A stretch of DNA of 34,798 nt from contig CAMDFO010000048.1 of NCBI GenBank assembly GCA_945897515.1, forward strand, positions 1 through 34,798, given 5' to 3'. This DNA is from Rhodoplanes serenus. GTDB taxonomy: Bacteria; Pseudomonadota; Alphaproteobacteria; Rhizobiales; Xanthobacteraceae. The notes under the pieces are model-generated. The model ran no database searches. It had not been told where the DNA came from and saw only the letters and a list, made by a program, of their open reading frames with translations. Shown one piece after another: positions 7,742 through 15,369 of this stretch; the first letter of the stretch is position 1; every line of letters starts with the position of its first letter. A program made the position numbers and the translations under genes.

Positions 7742-8617
7742 TCAACTGGCCAGGGCGGAGGGCGCGGATCGCTCGTGTTTTTTCAGGAAGCCGACGAATA
7801 TCTCGGCGATGCGCTGGTTCTTTCCGAACCACTCGTCCGGATCCCAGCTCTCCAGCAGCGCGTCGTCGGCGAATTTGCGCACCACGTCGTCGTGAAACTC
7901 GCTGTCGGGGATCAGCCCGGCCACCTTGCGCGCCGTGACGGGGGTGTGAACCACGTCGTTGCCCGCGATGATGCAGGCTGAGATCGGCATGGCGCGCAAC
8001 TGCTCCTCGGTCGCGCCCACGACAGGCAGGGTCGCCGCCTTGAGAAAATTTTCGCGCCAGGTTCCCATGATGCGGATGAAGTCGTCCGGATTCATCGTCA
8101 TCAGCCGGTCGCGGTTCGACGGCCGCGCCTTGATGCATTGTCCGAAGTGCTCGGACGCGCACACCGCAGCCATGCCGCCGGTCTTCGCCATTTCCATGTA
8201 CGCGCCATAATATTGCTGAGCCAGCTTCTGTGCCGCGTGCTGGCCGCCCGTGACACGCCACAGCAGCAGCCCCTTGACTGCCGAGGGGTGACGCAGCGCG
8301 AACAGCAGCGCCAGCCGGGCGCCGGCCGACGATCCGCCGACATAGACCGGACGCGCGCCAAGCATGCCGCAGAGTTCGTAGAGATCGTCGGCCCACAACT
8401 CATGTTCGGCGTCCTGCGCCTCGATCCCGACCTCGGACCGGCCGCAGTTGCGGCGGTCGTGCAGCAGAACGCGATAGCCGTGCTTGGCCAGTTGCTGCGA
8501 GAGCGGAACCAGTTCGTCATACGAACGGCGGCTTCCCGGTGTCAGCGCGATCCAGGCTCCGCGATCTCCGATCACTTCGTAGTTCAGCACGACGCCGCGG
8601 ACTTTGGCTTCTGGCAT
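7742..8617 (-). CDS. Alpha/beta hydrolase
   Basis: A 291-residue alpha/beta hydrolase. The nucleophile elbow is GSSAG with Ser97, preceded by the conserved HDRRNCGRS (residues 53-61) after strand 4. The acidic residue is probably in the IIAGNDVVHTP segment and the histidine in EFHDD. Cytoplasmic, substrate unknown. The start has a good Shine-Dalgarno (GGGAGGA) about 8 bases upstream. It lies 37 bp downstream of the histidine kinase gene on the same strand, so the two may be co-transcribed. Confidence 0.9.
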   Translation of the reverse strand: MPEAKVRGVVLNYEVIGDRGAWIALTPGSRRSYDELVPLSQQLAKHGYRVLLHDRRNCGRSEVGIEAQDAEHELWADDLYELCGMLGARPVYVGGSSAGARLALLFALRHPSAVKGLLLWRVTGGQHAAQKLAQQYYGAYMEMAKTGGMAAVCASEHFGQCIKARPSNRDRLMTMNPDDFIRIMGTWRENFLKAATLPVVGATEEQLRAMPISACIIAGNDVVHTPVTARKVAGLIPDSEFHDDVVRKFADDALLESWDPDEWFGKNQRIAEIFVGFLKKHERSAPSALAS

Positions 8618-8654
8618 GACTCATTCCTCCCTGCGCCAACTCTAGTTCACTTCG

Positions 8655-9836
8655 TTACGAAGGAACCAGAGGCATCCGGAACGTAAAGCGCGTCTCATCG
8701 GCGGTGGACACCACGTCGAGCGCGCCGCCGTGTGCGCGCGCGATCTCCGAAGCGATGTAGAGCCCCAGCCCCAGTCCTTGCTGGCTTGGCCGGACCGCGC
8801 CACGGGTGAACGGCTGAAACAGCCGCTCCAGCGCGGCCGGAGGAATCGGTTCGCCCGCATTGGAGACTGAAAGTTCAAAGGTATCGCGCTCGGTCGTGGC
8901 TTGTACGCGGATCGGCAGACTCCCGGCGCCGTATGCCAGCGCGTTGCCCAGCAGATTCGAGAACAGCTGCGCCACCCGGGTGTGATCGCAATGGATCGGC
9001 TTGGTCAGGGCGAACTGGATCTCGATCACCCGATCGGGCCAGCTTGCGTTCAACTCCGCGATCACCTGGGCGAGAACCGGCTGCAACGATCTGTCGGCTA
9101 CGCGCTTCAAGGTCAGTCCGCCGCCCAGCCGGCCGCGCGCGAAGTCCAGCACGTCGTTGATCAGGCCCGACATCCGGCCGGCGCTATTCTGCATCATGGC
9201 GACGATGCCGGACGCCTTCTCGTTCAGCGGCGTCTTCAGCAGCAGCTTTGCGCCTGCGTCGATCGAGGCGAGAGGATTGCGCAGATCGTGGCCGAGCACC
9301 GCGATGAACTGCTCGCGCAACTCCGAGGTCAGGCGCTCGCTCAGCAGGCTCGCCTCGCTCGACGCCAGCCGTTCCGATGCATCGAGATGAAACGCGATCA
9401 GCTCGGCGAACAGCTTGAACGTGTCGATGGTTTCCGGCGTGTTGATGCGCGCCGGTTTGGGATCGATGGCGCACAGCGTGCCGAAGAACGTGCCGTCCGC
9501 CAGCACGATCGGCATCGAGATGTAGCTCTGGAAGCCGTACATCGCCGGCGTCGGATGCCCGCAATAGGTTTGATCCTGGGCGACGTGGTCGATGATGACC
9601 GGCTCGCCGCTCTGGCGGATTTCGTGACAGATCGTGGTTGCGACCTTCAGTTCGCCGCCCGGCTGGAGCCCGAACTGGATGCCGTCGCGCACCGCGCAGG
9701 CGATCCAGCGCTCTTCGGTCACCCGCGCGACGGCGGCGAAGCCCATGCCGGTGGTGCGGCAGATCACTTCGAGAATGCGGGGCACCGCATCGATCCGCTG
9801 CACGGCAGCAATATCGGTGTGGAATTCACTCGCCAT
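8655..9836 (-). CDS. GAF-domain sensor histidine kinase
   Basis: A soluble sensor histidine kinase of about 393 residues. With numbering from a possible GTG at 9857 it has a GAF domain at about 25-160, a HisKA domain with the phospho-acceptor His190 in VLGHDLRNPLAS, an N-box NLLGNALAYG (301-310) and a G2 box GLGLGLYIAS (361-370). The G1 motif reads SNAGEPIP, with Asn where many kinases have Asp. There is no transmembrane segment, so the signal is intracellular, perhaps a small molecule bound by GAF. No response regulator is adjacent: an orphan kinase. ATG at 9836 is chosen; neither start has a clear ribosome-binding site. A hydrolase gene follows 37 bp downstream. Confidence 0.9.
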   Translation of the reverse strand: MASEFHTDIAAVQRIDAVPRILEVICRTTGMGFAAVARVTEERWIACAVRDGIQFGLQPGGELKVATTICHEIRQSGEPVIIDHVAQDQTYCGHPTPAMYGFQSYISMPIVLADGTFFGTLCAIDPKPARINTPETIDTFKLFAELIAFHLDASERLASSEASLLSERLTSELREQFIAVLGHDLRNPLASIDAGAKLLLKTPLNEKASGIVAMMQNSAGRMSGLINDVLDFARGRLGGGLTLKRVADRSLQPVLAQVIAELNASWPDRVIEIQFALTKPIHCDHTRVAQLFSNLLGNALAYGAGSLPIRVQATTERDTFELSVSNAGEPIPPAALERLFQPFTRGAVRPSQQGLGLGLYIASEIARAHGGALDVVSTADETRFTFRMPLVPS

Positions 9837-9926
9837 GGGCTGGGTCGAGGTTGGCACAGCGAAGCTATAGCGGTGCGCTCGTGGGGCGTCATCCTCATGG
9901 CTGCCCTGCCGAAACCGCGCGCCTTG

Positions 9927-9945
9927 GCACCAGTAGAACTGGTGC
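9927..9945 (-). repeat. Hairpin overlapping the tRNA 3' end
   Basis: A perfect 7-bp inverted repeat, GCACCAG and CTGGTGC separated by 5 bases. One arm is the acceptor 3' end of tRNA-Leu including the encoded CCA, so the precursor RNA could fold back on its own 3' terminus. No T run follows, so a simple intrinsic terminator is not supported. Confidence 0.5.
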
Positions 9946-10025
9946 GGACGGCCAGACTCGAACTGGCACGGGGTTACCCCCGAGGGATTTTAAGTCCCTT
10001 GCGTCTACCATTCCGCCACGTCCGC
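9940..10025 (-). tRNA. tRNA-Leu (anticodon UAA)
   Basis: A complete class II tRNA on the minus strand with encoded CCA. The acceptor stem pairs GCGGACG with CGTCCGC. The anticodon stem AGGGA/TCCCT encloses loop CTTAAAA with anticodon TAA. A long variable arm (GGGG/CCCC pairing) is typical for tRNA-Leu, and the T arm is GCCAG/CTGGC around TTCGAGT. It reads UUA codons. It lies between the cupin gene and the histidine kinase gene. No integrase or duplicated 3' end is visible nearby, so there is no sign that it serves as an attachment site here. Confidence 0.97.
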
Positions 10026-10071
10026 GCGGCAGGCTTCTACCACCGTTCGCGCGCGCGACGAAGCAGGCGCC

Positions 10072-10095
10072 GCTCAGCCCAAAAAAGCTCAGCCC
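10072..10095. repeat. Direct repeat flanking an A6 run
   Basis: Two identical copies of GCTCAGCCC (10072-10080 and 10087-10095) flank AAAAAA at the 3' end of the cupin gene. They are direct, not inverted, so they do not form a hairpin with each other. A slippage duplication is the simplest explanation. Confidence 0.5.
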
Positions 10096-10538
10096 TTTCC
10101 GGTGTGGCCCCAGGTCTCGTCCCAGATTTTTCCGGCCGAGTCGGTGATGCGGCCGTCGGCCTCGTAGAACTTGTTCGGCACCTGGAAGATCGCGAGCATC
10201 AGCCCGCCCTCCGGGCACCAGGCGACGTGGCGGCTGCCGACCTCGCGCCAGATGAACTCGCCGGTCTTGGCTTCGATGCCTTCCGCCGGGCCTTCCTTGT
10301 CGACGAGACGGCCTTCGAGCACGTAGGTCTGCTCGACGTTGACATGCTCGTGGTCGGGCAGCACCGCGCCAGGCGCAAACCGCATCAGCGCGGTCATCAG
10401 TCCGGTCTGTGGATCCATCAACAGCGTCTTGACCTCGCAGCCGGGGAACCGCGTCGGCTTCCATTCCATTTCAGCCGGACGAACCACATGGGAATGCGTG
10501 TCGGCGGTAACTTTGCTTTTCGGTGTGATGGCGTCCAT
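10089..10538 (-). CDS. Cupin domain protein
   Basis: A 149-residue single-domain cupin. The first cupin motif gives metal ligands His63, His65 and Glu69 (HEHVNVEQ) followed by TYVLEG; the second supplies His104 (SRHVAW). It resembles the ChrR/anti-sigma C-terminal cupin group and small stand-alone cupins that act as dioxygenases or isomerases. Predicted cytoplasmic. It is separated by about 160 bp from the Bug receptor gene downstream of it on the map and lies just upstream of tRNA-Leu on the same strand. The enzyme activity, if any, cannot be read. Confidence 0.88.
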   Translation of the reverse strand: MDAITPKSKVTADTHSHVVRPAEMEWKPTRFPGCEVKTLLMDPQTGLMTALMRFAPGAVLPDHEHVNVEQTYVLEGRLVDKEGPAEGIEAKTGEFIWREVGSRHVAWCPEGGLMLAIFQVPNKFYEADGRITDSAGKIWDETWGHTGKG

Positions 10539-10699
10539 CGCAGTCCTCCTTGAAGCACCGAGCGCAGCCCGGTAGATTCAGTTTACCTGATCTGCAAAGC
10601 TTGCGCGATGCCATCTTGGCCTTCGGAAGCAGCGCGTCGATTTCGGGGGAACAGCGTGCGAATAGCGCGCAAGGCAATCGACCGGCTCGACAAGAGCAA

Positions 10700-11680
10700 C
10701 TAGCTGTCCGGCTTGATCTGCGCTCGCTCGATGACCTTGCCGAATTTCTCGGATTCCGAGCGAACGAAGCTGCCAAACTCGGCCGGTGTGGTGCGACGCA
10801 GAATGATGCCCTGAGCCGCCAGCATCCCGGCGGCCTTCGGATCGTGCAGCGCCTTGTTCGATATCTCGTTGAGCCGCGCCACGGTCGCGGCCGGCGTGTT
10901 GCCGGTCGTGAACAGGCCGAACCAGTTGAGCAACTCGTAACCCTTCAATCCCGGCGAACCGTCCTCGAGCGGCGCGACGTTCGGCAATTGCGTCATGCGC
11001 TCGCGCGAGGTGACCGCGACCGCACGGACCTTGCCGGCGTCGATCAGGCCGCGCGCCGCGGCCAGGCTGGTGAAGCTCATGGTGACGGCGCCGGTCGCGA
11101 CGTCGGTCACCGCCGGCGCAGCGCCGCGATAGGGCACGTGCAGAACGTCGAGCCCCGCCATGATGTTCATCAACTCGCCGGCGAGCTGTTGCGGATTGCC
11201 GACGCCGGAGGACGAGAACGACAGCTTCTTGGGATTGGCCTTGGCGTAGGCGACCAGCTCCTGCGGATTGTGCACCGGCGTCGTCGGCGCCACCACGACC
11301 ACGCAAGGCACGATACCGACCAGCGTAATGGGCGCGAGCTCACGCATCGGGTCGTAGGTCATCTTCTCTTTGTAGAGATGATGGCTGATCGCGATCTCGC
11401 CCGACGTCGCCATCAGCATCATGTGCCCGTCCGGCGGAGCCTTGGCCACCGCATTGGCTGCGATCATTCCGGCCGCTCCGGTGCGGTTCTCCACGATCAC
11501 CGGCTGACCCAGGGTTTCCTTGATCGGCTCTCCCAGGAAGCGCGCCATGAGATCGATGCCACCGCCCGCCGGAAAGCCCGCGATCATGCGGATCGGACGG
11601 TCCGGATAGGTCTGCGCACCGGCGCTGCCGGCCAAAGCCGCGAGGCTCGCGCCCGCGACGAAATCCCGCCGTGTCAGCAT
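10700..11680 (-). CDS. Bug/TctC-family tripartite tricarboxylate receptor
   Basis: A 326-residue periplasmic solute receptor of the Bug (TctC) family. The N-terminus has a Tat-like signal (LTRRDFVAGASLAALAGSAGA), then the family start TYPDRPIRMIAGFPAGGGID. Further family marks are SSSGVGNPQQLAGE and HVPYRGAAPAV. Members bind carboxylates such as citrate, glutamate or aromatic acids, either for a TctAB permease or as sensors. No tctA or tctB gene is in the window. The ATG at 11680 has GGAGG about 10 bases upstream and lies 17 bp after the gpt stop, making it the last gene of a four-gene unit with cinA-like, dioxygenase and gpt genes. Ligand unknown. Confidence 0.93.
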   Translation of the reverse strand: MLTRRDFVAGASLAALAGSAGAQTYPDRPIRMIAGFPAGGGIDLMARFLGEPIKETLGQPVIVENRTGAAGMIAANAVAKAPPDGHMMLMATSGEIAISHHLYKEKMTYDPMRELAPITLVGIVPCVVVVAPTTPVHNPQELVAYAKANPKKLSFSSSGVGNPQQLAGELMNIMAGLDVLHVPYRGAAPAVTDVATGAVTMSFTSLAAARGLIDAGKVRAVAVTSRERMTQLPNVAPLEDGSPGLKGYELLNWFGLFTTGNTPAATVARLNEISNKALHDPKAAGMLAAQGIILRRTTPAEFGSFVRSESEKFGKVIERAQIKPDS

Positions 11681-11697
11681 GATGATGAGCCTCCGCC

Positions 11698-12219
11698 TTA
11701 AGCGCCGCCGCCGGAGATCGGCGGCTGAAAGGCTAGGCCGGTGTCCCAGGGAAAGTAAATCCAGGTGTCCTGCGACACTTCGGTGATGAAGGTGTCGACC
11801 AGCGGCCGCCCCATCGGCTTGGCATACACCGTGGCGAAATGCGCCTTCGGCAGGATCTCGCGCACCACCCGCGCCGTCGTGCCGGTATCGACCAGGTCGT
11901 CGATGATCAGCACGCCCTGCCCGCCTTCGCCGCCGAGCTTGAGGACAGCTTCCGCAACGCCCTTGATGACCTTGAGCTGGCCTTGCGTCTTGTGCTGGTA
12001 GCTGGTCACGCAGATCGTCTCGATCATCCGGATGTCGAGTTCGCGCGCGACGATGGCGGCCGGCACCAGGCCGCCACGCGTCACGCAGACGATGGCCTGG
12101 AACGGTCCAGCCGCCGCCAGCCGCCAGACCAGGGCGCGCGCATCGCGATGAAACTGGTCCCAGGAAACCGGGAACGCCTTCGGCGATTGCGGCTGTTGTT
12201 GCGGCTGCGGTTCCGCCAT
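11698..12219 (-). CDS. gpt: Xanthine-guanine phosphoribosyltransferase-like protein
   Basis: A 173-residue type I phosphoribosyltransferase close to Gpt, which makes GMP/XMP from guanine/xanthine and PRPP in purine salvage. The PRPP loop reads [15 protein letters not shown], and the N-terminal [20 protein letters not shown] and C-terminal WIYFPWD segments agree with Gpt. It carries a Gln/Pro-rich N-terminal extension ([13 protein letters not shown]) compared with the roughly 150-residue E. coli enzyme. The ATG at 12219 is preceded by AGGGGGA. It sits between the intradiol dioxygenase (29 bp) and Bug receptor (17 bp) genes, an unusual setting for a salvage enzyme. Confidence 0.92.
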   Translation of the reverse strand: MAEPQPQQQPQSPKAFPVSWDQFHRDARALVWRLAAAGPFQAIVCVTRGGLVPAAIVARELDIRMIETICVTSYQHKTQGQLKVIKGVAEAVLKLGGEGGQGVLIIDDLVDTGTTARVVREILPKAHFATVYAKPMGRPLVDTFITEVSQDTWIYFPWDTGLAFQPPISGGGA

Positions 12220-12248
12220 CGGTGTTGTCCCCCTGAATTGTCCGTCGT

Positions 12249-12848
12249 TCAGCGCATGTCGAGCACGAAATCGAAACGCGCGGCAAGGCCGTCGCCCGCG
12301 TTCGCCGTCCGCATCAACAGGTCGCGCCGGAACATTCCGTCCCGCCGGTTGCCCGGCTCGTCGGGAAAATAAAGCTGGGTGGTCAGCACGCGGCCACCGG
12401 CCGCCTGCACCTTCACGTGGTAATGCCGGGTTCGTCCGGGATAAACCGCAGGCAGGATGGTGGTGAAGCGGAACGCGCCGTTGGCGTCGGTCCATTGATG
12501 GCCGCGATAACGGGAGCCCGAGTTGTCATAGTCGCCCGCGTCGTCGGCATGCCACAGATCGATCAGCGCGCGCGCCACCGGCCGGCAGCGCCGCGTCAGC
12601 ACCAGCCCGGTCATCTCGACTGGCCGTCCGCCGCCGCCCGGTTCGCGCAGGTTTGAGCGCTCGGGCGAACTCGGCTTGAAGAACGGGCCCTCGGTCTGAC
12701 GCGCGGTCGGCTCCTGGCCGTCGTCGCATGCCGGCGTCGGCGCAAGCTCCTGTGAAAAAACATCGTCCGCGCCGTGCAGACTCAAGCCGGCGGCAAGGGT
12801 ACCGGTGCCGAGCAGAAATCTTCGGCGGGTCTGGTCTCGTTCGTTCAT
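12249..12848 (-). CDS. Tat-exported intradiol ring-cleavage dioxygenase
   Basis: A 199-residue protein of the intradiol dioxygenase family, Fe(III) enzymes that open catechol-type rings between the two hydroxyls. All four iron ligands of the family can be assigned: Tyr107 (GDYDNSG), Tyr136 (AVYPGRT), His142 and His144 (HYH). The N-terminus has a twin-arginine signal ([15 protein letters not shown]), so the enzyme is probably exported folded; this short exported type lacks the N-terminal dimerisation helices of catechol 1,2-dioxygenase. The substrate is unknown. It is the second gene of the unit, 25 bp after the CinA-like gene and 29 bp before gpt. Confidence 0.92.
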   Translation of the reverse strand: MNERDQTRRRFLLGTGTLAAGLSLHGADDVFSQELAPTPACDDGQEPTARQTEGPFFKPSSPERSNLREPGGGGRPVEMTGLVLTRRCRPVARALIDLWHADDAGDYDNSGSRYRGHQWTDANGAFRFTTILPAVYPGRTRHYHVKVQAAGGRVLTTQLYFPDEPGNRRDGMFRRDLLMRTANAGDGLAARFDFVLDMR

Positions 12849-12873
12849 GACGTTCTCCTTCGGAACGCCCCCC

Positions 12874-13635
12874 TTAAGCGGTCTGGCGCAATCCCGCCCT
12901 CACCTGCGCCAGCATGTCTTCCACCGCGGACTTCGCAGCCGCGAGCTTTGCCGGATCGCGCGAACGGATCACGATGTTGGTGTTCGGACGCCCTTCATCC
13001 TGGAACGGATAGCTGCCGATCATCACGTCGGGATGCGCCTTGGCGATGGCGCCGAGCGGCGTGCCGATGTCGCCTTCGCGCAGATCGGCACGCACCGATT
13101 CCGACAGCATCTTGACGCCGGTCTTCAGCGTCGGCGCCACCTCGTCAAGCATCGACTGCATGATCGTCGGCACGCCGGCCATGACGTGGACGTTGCCGAT
13201 GCGGAATCCGGGCGCGCTCGAAACCTTGTTGACGATCAGGTCGGCGCCGACCGGGATGCGCGCCATCCGCAGGCGGGCCTCGTTCAAATCCTTCTCGGCA
13301 ATGCGCGTCAACAGCATCGCGCGGGCACGCGGATCGACATCGATGGTCACACCGAATGCCTTGGCGACACAATCGGCGGTGATGTCGTCATGGGTCGGCC
13401 CGATGCCGCCGGTGGTGAACACGTAGGTGTAGCGGTGGCGCAGCGCGTCGAGCGCCACGATGATCTCCTCCTCGATATCGGGCACCACCCGCACCTCGCG
13501 CACATCGACGCCGATGTTGGTCAGGTACTCGGCGATATAGCCGATGTTCTTGTCCTTGGTGCGCCCGGACAGGATTTCATCGCCGATCACCAGGATCGCG
13601 GCAGTAACGGTTTGGGCGGCGGCGGGTTCGGTCAT
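12874..13635 (-). CDS. CinA N-terminal-like molybdopterin-binding-fold protein
   Basis: A 253-residue protein with the MoCF/CinA N-terminal fold shared with MoaB and MogA. The signature TTGGIGPTHDD is at about residues 74-84, preceded by AILVIGDEILSGRTKDKN. The C-terminal amidase domain of full CinA (nicotinamide mononucleotide deamidase) is absent, as in many alphaproteobacteria. Members are annotated as competence/damage-inducible or molybdopterin-binding, but a pyrophosphatase-type activity is equally possible. It is the first gene of the minus-strand unit with dioxygenase, gpt and Bug receptor and diverges from the VapBC-like pair. Confidence 0.9.
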   Translation of the reverse strand: MTEPAAAQTVTAAILVIGDEILSGRTKDKNIGYIAEYLTNIGVDVREVRVVPDIEEEIIVALDALRHRYTYVFTTGGIGPTHDDITADCVAKAFGVTIDVDPRARAMLLTRIAEKDLNEARLRMARIPVGADLIVNKVSSAPGFRIGNVHVMAGVPTIMQSMLDEVAPTLKTGVKMLSESVRADLREGDIGTPLGAIAKAHPDVMIGSYPFQDEGRPNTNIVIRSRDPAKLAAAKSAVEDMLAQVRAGLRQTA

Positions 13636-13713
13636 GAAGAAACTGGCTTTCTGACGCGGAAGGGATCAGCAAACTAGCGGGATGCGACGGTGCCTGCACG
13701 CGCAAATGCGAGC

Positions 13714-13742
13714 TTGACTGTTGAAAGCCAAATTCTTACTCT
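13714..13742 (+). promoter_or_regulatory. Candidate promoter of the toxin-antitoxin pair
   Basis: TTGACT (13714-13719) and TACTCT (13737-13742) are separated by 17 bases, a plausible sigma-70-type promoter. The -10 element lies inside the palindrome at 13736-13757, so bound repressor would block transcription. Inferred from sequence only. Confidence 0.5.
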
Positions 13743-13757
13743 TACTGGTAAGAGTAA
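13736..13757. promoter_or_regulatory. Perfect palindromic operator of the toxin-antitoxin pair
   Basis: TTACTCTTAC and GTAAGAGTAA form a perfect 10-bp inverted repeat around a TG centre, 17 bp upstream of the antitoxin ATG and overlapping the candidate -10 box. AbrB-type antitoxins bind such sites as dimers and repress their own operon, with the toxin often as co-repressor. The role as operator is inferred. Confidence 0.75.
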
Positions 13758-13774
13758 TACTTTTGGAGGCCGCC

Positions 13775-14011
13775 ATGCGCATCACGTCCAAGGGCCAAGT
13801 CACCATCCCGATCGCCATCCGCGAGAAGGCGGGATTGCTGCCCAATACCGAGGTCGAGTTCGAGATCGACGCCAAAGGCGTGCGCATCAAGCCGGCGCGA
13901 AGCCAGAAAAAGCCCAGCCGGGGCGAAGAACTTATCGCCCATATGCGCGGCAAGGCTGGGCGAAAAGGCATGACCACCGATGAAATCATGGCGCTGACGC
14001 GTGGCGAATGA
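13775..14011 (+). CDS. AbrB/SpoVT-type antitoxin
   Basis: A 78-residue DNA-binding antitoxin. Residues 1-45 form a SpoVT/AbrB swapped-hairpin domain (MRITSKGQVTIPIAIREKAG...EVEFEID); the C-terminal part (RGEELIAHMRG..MTTDEIMALTR) is the helix that should wrap the PIN toxin. The ATG at 13775 has GGAGG at 13765-13769; the in-frame codons upstream overlap the operator and are unlikely to be translated. It overlaps the toxin gene by 4 bases (ATGA at 14008-14011), the usual coupling in VapBC operons. It should bind the palindrome at 13736-13757. Confidence 0.92.
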   Translation: MRITSKGQVTIPIAIREKAGLLPNTEVEFEIDAKGVRIKPARSQKKPSRGEELIAHMRGKAGRKGMTTDEIMALTRGE

Positions 14012-14412
14012 GCGGCGTGCTCGTCGATTCAAACGTCATCTTGGACGTTCTAACCGATGACCCCGTGTGGGGCGACTGGTCGTCCGCTGCGCTGCTGGAC
14101 GCGACACAGTCCTCCCGACTCGTGATCAATCCAATCGTCTATGCCGAAGCCTCGGTCCGGCTACCGACCCTCGAAGAGGTGGACCGACTGATCCCGCGCG
14201 ATCGCTTCGACCGCGAGGTCATCCCCTACGAAGCGGCGTTCCTCGCCGGCAAAGTTTTCCTGCTTTATCGCCAGCGCCGGGGCGTTCGAACCTCGCCCCT
14301 GCCCGATTTCTTCATCGGCGCACATGCAGCCATCGCCGGCTATCGCCTTTTGACCCGCGACCCCTCTCGATACCGCAGTTACTTCCCGAAGCTTGTGCTG
14401 ATCGCTCCGTAA
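14008..14412 (+). CDS. vapC: PIN-domain toxin, VapC-like
   Basis: A 134-residue PIN-domain ribonuclease, the toxin of the module. The acidic residues that bind Mg2+ are in place: Asp7 (LVDSNVILD), Glu47 (YAEAS), Asp100 (LPDFFIGAHA) and Asp118 (TRDPSRY). VapC toxins inhibit translation by cleaving RNA such as tRNA or the sarcin-ricin loop; the target here is unknown. No truncation or missing residue is visible, so it should be active when freed from its antitoxin. An Anbu gene begins 59 bp downstream on the same strand. Confidence 0.92.
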   Translation: MSGVLVDSNVILDVLTDDPVWGDWSSAALLDATQSSRLVINPIVYAEASVRLPTLEEVDRLIPRDRFDREVIPYEAAFLAGKVFLLYRQRRGVRTSPLPDFFIGAHAAIAGYRLLTRDPSRYRSYFPKLVLIAP

Positions 14413-14418
14413 CCGGCG

Positions 14419-14448
14419 TTGCCGTGCCGCCACAGGCATCGCTATAAC
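14419..14448 (+). promoter_or_regulatory. Candidate promoter of the Anbu gene
   Basis: TTGCCG (14419-14424) and TATAAC (14443-14448) are 18 bases apart and lie 23 bases upstream of the Anbu start codon. This suggests that Anbu can be transcribed independently of the toxin-antitoxin pair. Prediction by eye. Confidence 0.4.
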
Positions 14449-14471
14449 CGGACCGGGCGAAGGGGAATCGG

Positions 14472-15218
14472 ATGACCTATTGCTGCGGGATCCTGGTGCG
14501 CGACGGCCTGGTGATGATCGGCGATACGCGCACCAACGCCGGTCTCGACAACGTCTCGACCTTTCGCAAGCTCCATGTGTTCCGCGAGCCCGGCGAACGC
14601 GTGATGGCGCTCGCCACGTCCGGCAACCTGTCGATCAGCCAGTCGGTGGTGAGCATGCTCAGCGAAGGCATGGAAAATCCAGCCACCGGCGAGCTCGACA
14701 CCCTGAAGAACGTGCCGACCATGTTCCAGGCGGCGCAGCTCATCGGCCAGGCCGTTCGCCGCGTCCACGACATCGAGGGGCCGGCGCTGGAGGCTGCGGA
14801 GGTGAAATTCGACGTATCGTTCCTGTTCGGCGGCCAGATCAAGGGCGACCGCCTACGGCTGTTCATGGTCTATTCCGCCGGCAACTTCATCGAATGCACG
14901 GTCGACACCCCCTATCTCCAGATCGGCGAGCACAAATACGGCAAGCCGATCCTCGACCGCGCCGTTCGGTATGGCATCGACATCTACGATGGCCTGAAGA
15001 TCGCCCTGCTCTCGATGGATTCCACGATACGGTCGAACCTCGGCGTCGGCCTGCCGATCGATACCGTGGTGGTGCGGCGCGACGCCTGCGATGCCGAGCT
15101 GATCTACCGCATCGAGCCGGGCGAGCCTTACTTCCACGACCTGAGCGAGCGCTGGTCGGCGGCGCTGCGGGCCGCGCATATGGCGATTCCGCGTCCGCCC
15201 TACATCACGCCGCGGTAA
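14472..15218 (+). CDS. Anbu, proteasome-like peptidase
   Basis: A 248-residue member of the Anbu family, bacterial relatives of HslV and the 20S proteasome beta subunit. After removal of the initiator Met the N-terminal residue is Thr1 (TYCCGILVRDG), and the residues expected from proteasomes follow at Asp17 (GDTRTNAG) and Lys32 (TFRKLHVF). The fold should be an Ntn hydrolase assembled as an open ring; peptidase activity of characterised Anbu proteins has been weak or hard to show. AAGGGGA precedes the ATG. The gene usually sits with alpha-E, transglutaminase-like and ATP-grasp/DUF404 genes; none is in this window. Its neighbours are the VapBC-like pair and a GGDEF-EAL gene. Confidence 0.92.
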   Translation: MTYCCGILVRDGLVMIGDTRTNAGLDNVSTFRKLHVFREPGERVMALATSGNLSISQSVVSMLSEGMENPATGELDTLKNVPTMFQAAQLIGQAVRRVHDIEGPALEAAEVKFDVSFLFGGQIKGDRLRLFMVYSAGNFIECTVDTPYLQIGEHKYGKPILDRAVRYGIDIYDGLKIALLSMDSTIRSNLGVGLPIDTVVVRRDACDAELIYRIEPGEPYFHDLSERWSAALRAAHMAIPRPPYITPR

Positions 15219-15369
15219 CGGTCCGTTAACCCATTCACAGCCGATTAACGCCGTGACCTGAAAAGCGGCGTCCCGCCTCGACCAACGACCCCTGCGGCCG
15301 GGCTGCAAACGAATTGCAAGCTTTACCAGCATAGCATGCAGGCATTCGAGGGCATTTTCGGAGCATAAC

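Noticed and set aside
9940..10025. tRNA-Leu as an integration site of a mobile island
   Set aside because: No integrase, no direct repeat of the tRNA 3' end, and the flanking genes look chromosomal.
12220..12495. Upstream extension of the Gpt reading frame
   Set aside because: It lies inside the dioxygenase gene in another frame; a good ribosome-binding site precedes the ATG at 12219.
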